In this document: piece after piece, positions 1 through 20,900 of the stretch
Position numbering within the stretch: the stretch's first letter is position 1
How the letters are laid out: each line of letters opens with the position of its first letter
From: Corydoras sp. C115
Lineage: Eukaryota > Chordata > Actinopteri > Siluriformes > Callichthyidae
Assembly (NCBI GenBank): GCA_019802505.1
Contig: JAFMOC010000319.1
Location: forward strand, 371,001 to 435,000
Length of the DNA: 64,000 nucleotides
Reading direction: 5' to 3'
Notes under the pieces: model-generated
Seen by the model: only the letters and a program-made list of their open reading frames with translations
What the model was told of the DNA's origin: nothing
Databases searched by the model: none
Translations under genes and position numbers: made by a program

Positions 1-233
1 AGGGCACCAATCCATTGCTGGGCACACACTCACACACACACTATATGGGGCAAATTCTGAGAACTCAATTGACTTGATCCATGTTTTTGGACTGTAGGAG
101 GAAACCGGAGAACCCGGAGGAAACCCATGCGGACACGGGGAGAACATGGAAACTCCACCCAGATGGGGATTCGAACTGGGAATCCCTTATGCTGAGAGGT
201 GAACGTGCTAACCACTAAGCCACCGTGCCGCCC
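1..233 (-). repeat. SINE-A copy, cut by window edge
   Basis: Minus-oriented tRNA-derived SINE. The tRNA-like head is at 150-233 (B box GGTTCGAA-like, A box TGGCTTAGTGG on the minus strand). Confidence 0.85.
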
Positions 234-496
234 TCATTTGTAATTGTTCTAGATTGTTCTGCCCAGAACGTCTCCACGACCCACCAGATGAGAATCGCTG
301 GTGTAACCAACATCTTAACAACGATGGATTACAAAAGGGACCAGACTAAATCCTCCAGAGTGTCCCAACCAACGACTACTACACCCTGACGGTGGGTGGG
401 TTACAGTCTGTTTGGTGAAATATCACTAATCGTTAAATAATTAGACATAATTAGAGTCTGAAGCCACGTGGACATGGGAAGACAAGTGAGCGTTAC

Positions 497-9830
<9,334 letters not shown>

Positions 9831-9916
9831 GTCTCACGACAGCCGGGTGGGGCAGGACAAGAAATGTGATGCTCTGCAAACAAAATGGTAAAGAAAAGGA
9901 CATTTTTAGTTTATAG

Positions 9917-9920
<4 letters not shown>

Positions 9921-9963
<43 letters not shown>
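9921..9963. repeat. Poly-A tract
   Basis: A run of more than 40 adenines in smarca4 intron 1, with further A/T runs to 10040. Confidence 0.95.
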
Positions 9964-9965
<2 letters not shown>

Positions 9966-10662
9966 ATCCGCAATTGAACCAAATTTTTTTTTTTTTTTAT
10001 TTTTAAAAAATAAGCGATTGTACAAAAAAAAAAAAAAAAACAATTAAGGATCGACTTGGTCTTCACATCACATTACAATGTTTATTCTGAGCAGAATTAA
10101 TAGCAGAATAAATTAATTAATAGAATAATATTCTCCAAATTGGACTTAATAGACGCCACATCCACTGCATGACCTGCAGCATAGGATATTATGTGTCTAA
10201 CTTCCATTTTTCACCTAAAACCCAAATATTTTGTAAACATTAATTAATAAATCACATTAATTAAATACAATTAATCAATAAACGAATCATCATTAAGGCC
10301 AGTGTCCAAAAACACAGTAATAATAGTTTCTTTCTATAAGAAGCTTCGAGTTTTCATTCTGTAATTTGTCCAATTAAAACAGTTTGATGTTAATTAACTT
10401 TATCGCCTGCTTTTAAATTAAATTAATTAATTAATTAATTAATTAAAGAACTCGGGAGTTACTCTGAGTTTTTACTTTGTTGTTGCCTTGGCGACTAGAA
10501 AACCACGTCACAGTAATGAAGAAATGTATATAAAGTACATTAATTGCTTAATTAATATGTCGTTATTAAGTTTAGGAAGTTTAAAACGCGAAACTTATAA
10601 TTAACTGTAAACAAATAGAAGTCTGCTGAGGCGGCTAACTGCTAACGAACCGGCAAAACCGA

Positions 10663-10785
10663 GGCTGTGCTCCAATCCCAGCGTCACAGCACTGCGCCGA
10701 AAACGACTCGCGTTAGGACGGACGCCGCGAGGATTCGAAATCCAGTGCACTACTGAGTGCGAAAGCTGCAGTTTAGGACACAGCC
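10663..10785. mobile_element. Short MITE, copy 1
   Basis: About 123 bp with imperfect terminal inverted repeats GGCTGTGCTCCAATC / GTTTAGGACACAGCC. A related copy is at 10986-11107. Confidence 0.45.
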
Positions 10786-10985
10786 GAAAGCCTGTTCCGC
10801 AGCATTTCGCTTGATGTTACACAATTGTTTCGCTCAGCCGTAAACCAGCCCTCACAGATATAAACACTTAAAATGCGACAATTCGATACGATAAATAAAC
10901 AAATATCTTCGAATTAATTCGCTTAGAAGTGAGCCAAATAAAAAAAAAATAAAAAAAAAACACCACAAGCCAACCGTGTTCGGTC

Positions 10986-11107
10986 GGCTCCGTCCCAAAC
11001 CGATACTCCTTCCCTCAAGCGAGTGACACTACGAGCTGGATCAAAACACGTCACGGCATTCAGGACGTAGGCCGTAGGGCTGAACGTGTGCCGTTTGAGA
11101 CGCGGCC
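10986..11107. mobile_element. Short MITE, copy 2
   Basis: About 122 bp with ends GGCTCCGTCCCAAAC / GTTTGAGACGCGGCC (12 of 15 inverted matches). Internal CAGGACGTAG and AGGGCTGAACG blocks are typical of a common fish MITE. Confidence 0.5.
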
Positions 11108-11547
11108 TCGGCGGGTTTTGTGCTTTTTTTAATGCAGTTTACGGGTTTAAAAATCCTTTTAATGTTAATGAGATATCAATCAATAATCAATATGCACACA
11201 TAAACACACATCTTAATATTTATAATATATAATAACATTTGTAATGTATTAAAAGAATAAAAACAATGATGGAAACTAATAAAAACATTAGTGATCGCGG
11301 TGTGTAAACAATAAAGCAAGCCGCAGTGAGTGGAACGTCACGCAGAACGCGATCATTATTTATTATAATAAACTTATTATGAATGTTAATGATTAAGAGA
11401 GGAGTTATTGGTGCGGATAATCTATTTATGGGAAGGTTAATAATAAAAAAAGATCAATGGTGTAAGGGGGTATGTAAATAAAAAAAGGTTTTAACGCCGT
11501 ATGAAGTTTTAGTGATATATAATTCTGTAGATGTAAAAGTAAAGCCG

Positions 11548-11583
<36 letters not shown>

Positions 11584-11639
11584 TAGATGGTCGGCCATGC
11601 TGCTCCGGCTCCATTGCCGCTGTGTGGATGTGTTTTAAA

Positions 11640-12160
11640 GTGAAATGTCGCGGCAGATGTGGAGTCGCAGAACTCTCCGGTCCCGGTTCGGATCTCTGGA
11701 CCCGCCCGCCCGCCGTCCGTCCCGCCGAACCCGCTGCCCCCTTTAACCCGAACCCCCCATTCATTCCACCCTGCGCCTCTGACCGTAATGTCGGTCCGAT
11801 CCCGATCTCGATCCCGCTCTGCTTTCGAACCCGAGCCGCGGGTCCCGGTCCCGGTCCCGGTCCGGTGTGGCTCTGCGCGCCGCGGGTTCGGCTTCGGGTT
11901 CTGCTCTAAACGCGCCGGGTTCTACTCACAGCCTGAGCGTTCGGACGTCGCCGGCAACTCCTCCAGTTTTCTTCAGCGAGAAACAAAGAGCCGCTCGGCC
12001 TGTTCCGCTTCCCCTCCGCGCCGCCCCCCCCCCGCGCGTCTCTTCTGTAATTGCACAGTGCAGCCTCTATGCGCCATGGCTCTCCAACAGCGCCCCCTGC
12101 CGACGCTCAGCTCAGGCGCACTGCCCGGGCCCGAGTAGCGCGCATGCGTAGTACACACCT
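11640..12160. promoter_or_regulatory. CpG-rich promoter region of smarca4
   Basis: About 500 bp of GC-rich, CpG-dense sequence between AT-rich intron and SINE-rich spacer. It includes an NRF-1-like site GCGCGCATGCGT at about 12137-12148. A (GT)n run (about 11550-11581) marks its intron side. No TATA box was seen, as expected of a housekeeping promoter. Confidence 0.65.
11930..12130 (-). other. smarca4: Probable non-coding first exon of smarca4 (5' edge uncertain)
   Basis: A strong donor on the minus strand (GCT|GTGAGTAGA, exon end at 11930) lies within a GC-rich block about 2.06 kb upstream of the acceptor of coding exon 1 (9873), which itself begins in 5'UTR. An upstream non-coding exon is therefore required. 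The 5' edge is a guess within the CpG-rich region. Confidence 0.5.
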
Positions 12161-12177
12161 CGATGCCGCGGATTCAT

Positions 12178-13720
12178 TCATCCATCCATCCATCCATTAT
12201 TCATTCATCCACTATCTCCCGCTTTATCCTCTATTAGGGTGGCGGTGGGGGGGGGGGGTTCCCCATGTCCATCCAGGGGAGAACGTCTCGGGCGCGGGGC
12301 AGATACACCCAGGACAGGGGGGCAATCCATCGCTGGACACACACTCACTCACTCACACACACTCTATATGGGGCAATTTGGAGAACTCCATTGACTTGAT
12401 CCATGTTTTTGGACTGTGGGAGGAAACCGGAGAACCCGGAGGAAACCCACGCAGACATGGGGAGAACATGGAAACTCCACCCAGATGGGGATTCGAACCG
12501 GGAATCCCTAGTGCTGAGAGGAGAACATGCTAAACTACTAAGCCACTGTGCCTCCATCCATTATCTTCTGCTTTATCCTGATTAGGGTTGTGGATGGGGG
12601 GGGGGGGGGGTGTTCTCCATGCCCATCCAGGGGAGAACGTCTCGGGCGCTGGGCAGATACACCCAGGACAGGGGGGCAATCTATCGCTGGGCACACACTC
12701 ACTCACTCACTCACACAGACACACTCTACATGGGGCAATTTGGAGAACTCAATTGACCTTGATCCATGTTTTTTTGGACTGTGCGAGGAAACCGGAGAAC
12801 CCGGAGGAAACCCACACGGACACGGGGAGAACATGCAAACTCCACCCAGATGGGGATTCGAACCGGGAATCCCTAGTGCTGAGAGGAGAACATGCTAAAC
12901 CACTAAGCCACCGTGCCTCCATCCATTATCTTCTGCTTTATCCTGATTAGGGTTGTGGATGGGGGGGGGGGGTGTTCTCCATGCCCATCCAGGGGAGAAC
13001 GTCTCGGGCGCTGGGCAGATACACCCAGGACAGGGGGGCAAACTATCGCTGGATACACACTCATTCACACAGACGCACTCTATATGGGGCAATTTGGAGA
13101 ATTCGATTGACCTTGATCCATGTTTTTTGGACTGTGCGAGGAAACCGGAGAACCCGGAGGAAACCCACGTGGACACGGGGAGGACATGGAAAGTCCACCC
13201 AGATGGGGATTCGAACCGGGAATCCCTAGTGTCGTGGATTCATTCATTCATTATTTTCCGCTTTATTAGGGTCGCGGGGGGCGGGGGGGGGGGGGGGGGT
13301 GGATATCCAGGGGACACTATAAACACACTATATGGGGCAATTTTAAAGCACTCCATTTACCTTGAATACATGTTTTTTTGACTGCGGGAAGAAACCGGCG
13401 AACCCAGGGGAAACCCACATGTACATGGGGAGAACATGCAAACCCCAGCCGGATTGGGATTCGAACTTGGATTTCATCGCTGGGCACGCACACCCACACA
13501 CACATTATATGGGGCAATTTGGAGCACTCCATTTACCTTGGATCCATGTTTTTGGACTGTGGGAGAAAACTGGGGAACCTGTAGGAAACCCATGCGGACC
13601 TGGGGAGAACATGCAAACTCCACCTGGACTGGGATTCGAACATCGCTGGGCACACACACCCACCCACACATATTATATGGGGCAATTTGGAGCACCCCAT
13701 TTAGTATTGTGTATATCTGA
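12178..13720 (-). repeat. Head-to-tail cluster of SINE-A copies
   Basis: Three minus copies in direct tandem (about 12178-12555, 12556-12920, 12921-13230), separated only by CATCCATTATC tails. A fourth follows (13235-13700), in which the central block (TGGGGCAATTT to GATTCGAAC) is repeated two and a half times. It lies just upstream of the smarca4 promoter. Confidence 0.85.
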
Positions 13721-14440
13721 TTTGTGTGTAGTTTGCATGTTCTTCTTGTGTTTTGTGTTTGTACTTCAGTTTAAAAAAAAGGATAATTAGTTATTTATTA
13801 CTAATGAAAATTGTAATCAGCATTAAAACATTAATACACATAGAATTTAATGAGAAAATGTCAAGGTTTTTGCCGTTTAATCATTTTTTTAAATAAAAAA
13901 AATAAAAAAACATTTCTGTCAAAAAAAACAAACAAACAAACAATGAGGAGAATGCCGGACGTTATTACAGTATCGACCTGAAATGCCTTTAAAGCAGAGA
14001 ACATCTGGCACAGCATCCTTCAGTCGTCGTGTAACATCAGGACACACAACTCAACGTTGAAATAACAGCTGAATAAAAAAAAAAATCAGTATAAAACACA
14101 ATCACACTCATCATCATCCTGAGACGTGAAGACCCTCAGAACGGTGCTGTTCACTTTCATTAGTCTGATGGATGTAAAGAGAAGGTCATTTTGTAATCCG
14201 TGATTTGGGATCACATTTAAAAAGCACCTGTGACCTCAGACACCGATTTTGAGAGAACCGGCTTAAACATTCAACAATCAGTAATCCTAATCAACAATCA
14301 ATAATCCTAATCAACAATCAATAATCCTAATCAACAATCAATAATCCTAATCAACAATCAATAATCCCAATCTTCCCTTCAAGTGTCTATATTCTACATT
14401 ACACACCCATTTAATTCCCGTTGCATGACTTTGCATTATC
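13721..14440. other. Intergenic sequence, no gene seen
   Basis: AT-rich spacer between smarca4 and il27ra. It contains a 20-bp tandem (AATCAACAATCAATAATCCT, about 5 copies, 14272-14370). No conserved ORF recognised. Confidence 0.6.
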
Positions 14441-14443
14441 CAT

Positions 14444-14846
14444 CCTGGGTCCTGGGTGTATCTGCCCAGCGCCCGAAATATATAAATATATATGGGCGGC
14501 ACGGTGGCTTAGTGGTTTAGCATGTTCTCCTCTCAGCACTAGGGATTCCCGGTTCGAATCCCCATCTTGGTGGAGTTTCCATGTTCTCCCCGTGTCCGCC
14601 TGGGTTTCCTCCGGGTTCTCCGGTTTCCTCCCACAGTCCAAAAACATGGATCAAAGTCAATTGAGTTCTCCAAATTGCCCCATATAGAGTGTGTGTGTGT
14701 GTAAGTGTGTGCCCAGTGATAGATTGCCCCCCTGTCCTGGGTCTATCTGCCCAGCGCCTGAAACGTTCTCCCCTGGATGGGCATGTGGAACCTCCCCCCC
14801 CCCCCCCCCGCAACCCTAATAGAGGATAAAGCGGAAGAAAGTGGAT

Positions 14847-14910
<64 letters not shown>

Positions 14911-15705
14911 GGGTGGCACGGTGGGCTTAGTGGGTTTAGCATGTTTCTCCTCTCAGCACTAGGGATCTCCGGTTCGAATCCCCATCTGGATGGAGTTTTT
15001 TCCATGTCCTCCCCGTGTCCTGGTGTGGGTTTTCCTTCTTCCGGGTTCTCCCGGTTTCCTCCCACAGTCCAAAAACATGGTTTCAAGTCAATTGTGTTCT
15101 CCAAATTGCCCCATATAGAGTTGTGTCTGTGTGAGTGAGTGTGTGTGGCCCAGCGATGGATTGGCGCCCTGTCCTGGGTGTATCTGCCCCAGCGCCCGAA
15201 ACGTTCTCCCCTGGATGGGCATGGGGAACCCCCCCCCCCTCCGCGACCCTAATAGAGGATAAAGTGGAAGAAAGTGGATGGATATATATATATGGGTGAC
15301 ACGGTGGCCTAGTGGTTTAGCATGTTCTCCTCTCAGCACTAGGGATTCCTGGTTCGAATCCCCATCTGGGTGGAGTTTCCATGTCCTCCCCGTGTCTGTG
15401 TGGGTTTCTTCCGGGTTCTCCGGTTTCCTCCCACAGTCCAAAAACATGGTTCAAGTCAATTGTGTTCTCCAAATTGCCCCATATAGAGTGTGTCTGTGTG
15501 AGTGAGTGTGTGCCCAGCGATAGATTGGCGCCCTGTCCTCTGGATGGACATGGGGGCATTTGTGAGTGAGTGTGTGCCCAGCGATAGATTGGTGTCCTGT
15601 CCTGGGTGTATCTGCCCAGCGCCCGAAACGTTCTCCCCTGGATGGGCATGGGGAACCCCCCCCCCCACGACCCTAGTAGAGGATAAAGCAGAAGATAGCA
15701 AAAGG
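14444..15705 (+). repeat. Tandem SINE-A copies linked by (TA)n
   Basis: A tail fragment (14444-14480), then three plus copies: 14492-14848, 14908-15283, 15295-15700. The first two each end in GTGGATGGATATATAT, and the (TA)n that follows runs into the next head. The middle copy has many single-base insertions. The third has an internal 60-bp duplication (15530-15600). Confidence 0.85.
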
Positions 15706-15739
15706 ATATATATATATATACACAAAGTCATACAGCAGG

Positions 15740-16181
15740 AATGAATTCCCCTAATTGTTAATTGCAGGTCTAATACGTTCGTAGCTCTCATTATAATCTT
15801 CGCAGCCCTTTCTGTTTACAAAGAGCCAATCGCAGGTGGAGAAAGCCACAGAGCACCGGCCAATCACATGAGCGGCAGCGCAAGCTTCTAATCAATATTC
15901 AAATCATTTAGTTCAATTGGGTCATCGCTATACAATCCCCATCAGCCAATCGAATGCCAACGTGCGAAAGCAAGCGGAGGTGCAGGACGCGATCGTTCAT
16001 GTGCAGACTGGATTGTTGGTTAAAAAGCATCCTTCATGTAATATTAATTATGAATTAATAATGATTAATTATTTAAAATCATATAAATCTGAACCTGTGA
16101 GGTAAATAATGTGCAAAAGTCATTCGGGACATGTGCATTTCTTAGGAAAACAAAAAATAGGTTTATAAAAATACAACGGCC
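15740..16181. other. Intergenic sequence, no gene seen
   Basis: Unique-looking spacer between smarca4 and il27ra; no conserved ORF or RNA gene recognised. Confidence 0.5.
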
Positions 16182-17150
16182 TGTAAAGGTCACGCTGAGT
16201 GGGTTTTGTAGAAGCCACATGAAACCAAGAGGGCGGCACGGTGGCTTAGTGGTTTGGCATGTTCTCCTCTCAGCGCTAGGGATTCCTGGTTCGAATCCCC
16301 ATCTGGGTGGAGTTTCCATGTCCTCCCCGTGTCTGCGTGGGTTTCCTCCGGGTTCTCCTGTTTCCTCCCACGGTCCAAAAAAATGGATCAAGTCAATTGA
16401 GTTCTCCAAATTGCCCCATATAGAGTGTGTCTGTGTGAGTGAGTGTGTGCTCAGTGATAGATTGCCCCCCTGTCCTGGGTGTATCTGCCCAGCGCCCGAA
16501 ACGTTCTCCCCTGGATGGGCATGGGGAACCCCCCCCCCGCGACCCTAATAGAGGATAAAGCAGAAGATAATGAATGAATGAATGTAAAGGTCACGCTGAG
16601 TGGCTTTTTCAGAAGCCACATGAAACCAAGTGGGTGGCACGGTGGCTTAGTGGTTTAGCATGTTCTCCTCTCAGCTCTAGGGATTCCCGTTTCGAATCCT
16701 CATCTGGGTGGAGTTTCCATGTCCTCCCCGTGTCCGCGTGGGTTTCCTCCGGGTTCTCCTGTTTCCTCCCACAGTCCAAAAAACATGGATCAAGTCAATT
16801 GAATTCTCCAAATTGCCCCATATAGAGTGTGTGTGTGAGTGTGTCCAGCGATAGATTGGCGCCCTGTCCTGGGTGTATCTGCCCAGAGCCCGAGACGTTC
16901 TCCCCTGGATGGGCATGGGGAAACCCCCCCCCCCCTCCGCGACCCTAATAGAGGATAAAGCTGAAGAAAAGTCATGCATAGTCATACAACGGGAATTCCA
17001 GTCATCATTATCTTCTGCTTTATCCTCTATTCGAACCGGGAATCCCTAGCACTGAGAGGAGAACATGCCAACCACTAAGCCACCCAGCGATGGATTGGCG
17101 TCCTGTCCTGGGTGTATCTGCCCAGCGCCTGAAATGAATGAATGAATGAA
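16182..17150 (+). repeat. Duplicated SINE-A plus flank, and a chimeric fragment
   Basis: Two plus copies (16230-16578, 16629-16975) are each preceded by the same roughly 48-bp non-SINE flank (TGTAAAGGTCACGCTGAGTG.. to ..CACATGAAACCAAG). This indicates a 401-bp tandem duplication. A chimera follows at 17003-17150: a minus head fragment fused to a plus tail fragment. Confidence 0.8.
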
Positions 17151-17159
17151 ACCAAGTTT

Positions 17160-17442
17160 GGCGTTCTACAATGTTTTATGTCGGCTGCGGTGCACAGCGT
17201 CATCCAGCAGATGGCAGCAACAGGGTCAAACAAAGGTCCATCCTGTGTGTCTGAGTGGGGTGTTTTTTGGGGGGTACTTGGACTTTCACCCACATCTTAA
17301 ACACTGCCGTCCCCTCTGATGACCTCACCATGAGACTCTCTGGATACAGAGCGTTTCAGGTTCGGACATGACGGACCGGACAGCAGACATATTATCCAGA
17401 TGTTTATCAGAGTTCCATCAAGACAAGCAGGATCTAGAACGT
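17160..17442 (-). other. Likely 3'UTR of il27ra
   Basis: Unique sequence directly after the il27ra stop. No AATAAA was found on the minus strand here, so the polyadenylation site is not placed. Confidence 0.45.
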
Positions 17443-17802
17443 TCAGGTGTCTACAACGCAGGGCATGAAATGTTTCTCGTAGTCCGAGGAGTACGGCTGT
17501 CCGAAGCTCCCGTCGTATTCGTCCTCGTCACTCGTATCCACGACCTGGCTGTACTCCTTCCTGTTTCGGAGGGGCATGGAGCCAGTCCTCTGCAGTCCTC
17601 CAGATGTTTCCTCATCTGCATCCTCCTCCTCCTCCTCCTCAGGATCCCGGTCCGGCTCCGGTCGGAGCTGCTGCCGCTCCGCGTCGGGGATCATCGGCTG
17701 TCGGTCATCGTGCAGGGACTGAGAACGTGTGATGACCTCCACGTGTGAGATGGTTAAGCCGTGCTCCGTGGAGGGCGAGGGCCCGGGCCACGAGTGCCAG
17801 AA
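17443..17802 (-). CDS. il27ra: il27ra coding exon 15 (cytoplasmic tail)
   Basis: Residues 675-793 and the stop. FWHSWPGPSPSTEHGLTISH, an acidic run (DPEEEEEEDADEE), then YSQVVD, and YEKHFMP seven residues before the C-terminal CVVDT. Mammalian IL27RA uses YEKHFLP as its STAT1 docking tyrosine. Acceptor ..ttacag at 17803-17804. Confidence 0.92.
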   Translation of the reverse strand, partial: FWHSWPGPSPSTEHGLTISHVEVITRSQSLHDDRQPMIPDAERQQLRPEPDRDPEEEEEEDADEETSGGLQRTGSMPLRNRKEYSQVVDTSDEDEYDGSFGQPYSSDYEKHFMPCVVDT

Positions 17803-17936
17803 CTGTAACAGAACCACATCAGGACCATCAGACCAGAGAAACAAGGTTCTAAAAAAAAACACAGAGCACCGGGCGGGGCTGCCGGCACTGACGGGCGACC
17901 ATAAAACCTCAGATGGCACGTCTGTTGAGGTCACAT

Positions 17937-17996
<60 letters not shown>

Positions 17997-20900
17997 TTTC
18001 TGCAACCGGGCAATTTTAGGGCAAAAAAAAATTAAATAAAGATCAATAAAAATCAATTAAAATAAATGTCAGTGTGTTGTTTGACCGTTAAACACTAAAC
18101 ACTAGGGGTGTCTTCAACTAAGGATTTTCATAGTCGAATCTGATTCGTCAGATTTTCCCTATAGTCGACTGATAGTCGAATCAGTTAAAATTTCACCACA
18201 AGATGGCGCTATAAGCGTGGTTTTTAAAAAAGATTTTTTAAAAATATTTTACTTGTTTTTCTAGGGCTTACTAACTGCGACTAACTGCAGGGGGAGCTTT
18301 ATTAATGTGTAGCCTGTTGTTAAAGCGCACACATCATTTAAAAAAAATATTAACAGAAATTAGGATGATTTTATTTGACAAAAGGCTATATATATAACGA
18401 AAACAAAGACATTTCATGTAAAAACTAATGCTTAGCAGCAGCCATGGGCGCCCCCATGTGGTCAAAATGGTACATTCGACTATGAGGTTCCTAGTCGACT
18501 ACGGTTCTCCGAATCGAATCGTCGAATCAGCGAATATTGCAGCTCACCCCTACTGAAAACCATTACAAATTGTGTTATTTGAATGTTTTTTTATGGGTTA
18601 TGTACATTCATTTATTCATTCATTCATTCATCTTCCACTTAATCCTCTACTAGAGTCGCAGGGGGGGGGGCAATCTATCACTGGGCACACACTCACACAC
18701 TCTACATGGGGCAATTTAGAGCATTAAATTTTTGAATCCATGTTTTTTGGACTGTGGGAAGAACCAGGGAGAACATGCAAACTCCACCCCGATCGGGATT
18801 CAACCCTGGATCCCCAGGGCTGAGAGGAGAACATGACAACCACAGTCTGGGTTACGTACATATCCATCCATCCATCATCTTCAGCTTTATAGGGTGCAGG
18901 GGGGGGTGGTTCCCCATGCCCATCCAGGGGAGAACATTTCGGGTGCTGGGCAGATACACCCAGGACAGGGGGGCAATCTATCACTGGGCACACACTCACT
19001 CACTCACACTCTATAGGGGGCAATTTAGAGAACTCAATTGACTTGAGCCATGTTTTTGGACTGTGGGAGGAAACCCACGCGGACACGGGGAGAACATGCA
19101 AACTCCACCCAGATCGGGATTTGAACCGGGAATCCCTAGTGCTGAGAGGAGAACATGCTAAACCACTAAGCCACCCAATGTACATATCATTCTTATAAAA
19201 TTCGAGACCGAAGCCGTTGCCTTGATTTCTATACTCTTTTTTTAAATCTAATTTAAATTTAATTAGATTTAATTTAAATCTAATTAATTATTAAAGTTGT
19301 GAATAACGAGGAACTCCGACCTGATTGCTCATCTCTTTGAATGAAGTGCTGTTGATGGGATCCGGGATGATGCGCAAGACCGTCCGTTTGGTCAGTAAAG
19401 CAAATCTGAGGAGGTCAGAGGAGAAAAACACAAACACAACAAGCAATCAATATTAAAAATCAGAGGAGGGCAGAGTTACTGCTGCGCCCCCTGCAGGGCC
19501 GAGAATCTACAAATCCAATGAGACGGGTCTGTGAGAGGGGGTGGGGACTGGGACATGCTCAGTGACTCAGGGAGGAGAACATATGGCGGGGTGGGTGGTG
19601 GAGATGGGGTGGAGGTTGGAGATGGGGTGGATTGGTTGGAGATGGGGTGGATTGGTTGGAGATGGGGTGGATTGGTTGGAGATGGGGTGGATTGGTTGGA
19701 GATGGGGTGGATTGGTTGTGGATTGGTTGGAGATGGGGTGGAGGTTGGAGATAAGGTGGATTGGTTGGAGATGGGGTGGATTGGTTGGAGATGGGGTGGA
19801 TTGGTTGGAGATGGGGTGGATTGGTTGTGGATTGGTTGGAGATGGGGTGGATTGGTTGGAGATGGGGTGGATTGGTTGGAGATGGGGTGGATTGGTTGTG
19901 GATTGGTTGGAGATGGGGTGGATTGGTTGGAGATGGGGTGGATTGGTTGGAGATGGGGTGGATTGGTTGTGGATTGGTTGGAGATGGGGTGGATTGGTTG
20001 GAGATGGGGTGGATTGGTTGGAGATGGGGTGGATTGGTTGGAGATGGGGTGGATTGGTTGGAGATGGGGTGGATTGGTTGGAGATGGGGTGGATTGGTTG
20101 TGGATTGGTTGGAGATGGGGTGGATTGGTTGTGGATTAGTTGGAGATGGGGTGGATTGGTTGGAGATGGGGTGGATTGGTTGGAGATGGGGTGGATTGGT
20201 TGGAGATGGGGTGGATTGGTTGGTGGAGTTTTCCTGGAGGTGTGCTGACATGAACATCAGACTCGTAGAAATCAAAGCCCGGTCACCTCAAAGTCCTGGA
20301 AGGGGGACCAGGGTCCGTTTCCTGTCCCATCAGGACTTTGATGGGATGGAAATTGCAGGTTTGACAGACGCTCCATTTGTCGTGTTATATACAGAATAAA
20401 GTAAGAATTAATTAATATTAATTAATAAAATTAAACTAAAAAAAACACAAAACAGAATGAAGTAAAGAGTGAAGTGGCACATGTGACCCATCCATCCATC
20501 ATCTCCCGCTTTATCTTCTATTAGGGTCGCGGTGGGGGGGGAACGTTTCGGGTGCTGGGCAGATACACCCAGGACAGGACGCCAGTCTATCGCTGGGCAC
20601 ACAGTCACACACTCTATATGGGGCAATTTGGAGAACTCAATTCACTTGATCCATGTTTTTGGACTGTGGGAGGAAACCGGAGAACCCGGAGGAAACCCAC
20701 GCAGACACGGGGAGGACATGGACGTTTGCCTCTCATCACTAGGGATTCCCGGTTCGAATCCCCATCTGGGTGGAGTTTCCATGTCCTCCCCGTGTCCGCG
20801 TGGGTTTCCTCCGGGTTCTCCGGTTTCCTCCCACAGTCCAAAAAAACGTGGATCAAGGTCAATTGAGTTCTCAAAATTGCCCCATATAGAGTGTGTCTGT

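Noticed and set aside
19531..20399. Open frames of 202-238 codons on both strands
   Set aside because: Translation of the 20-bp minisatellite.
20250..20400. Possible extra il27ra exon
   Set aside because: The exons on either side already join in frame and give a continuous membrane-Box1 sequence; no matching splice pair seen.
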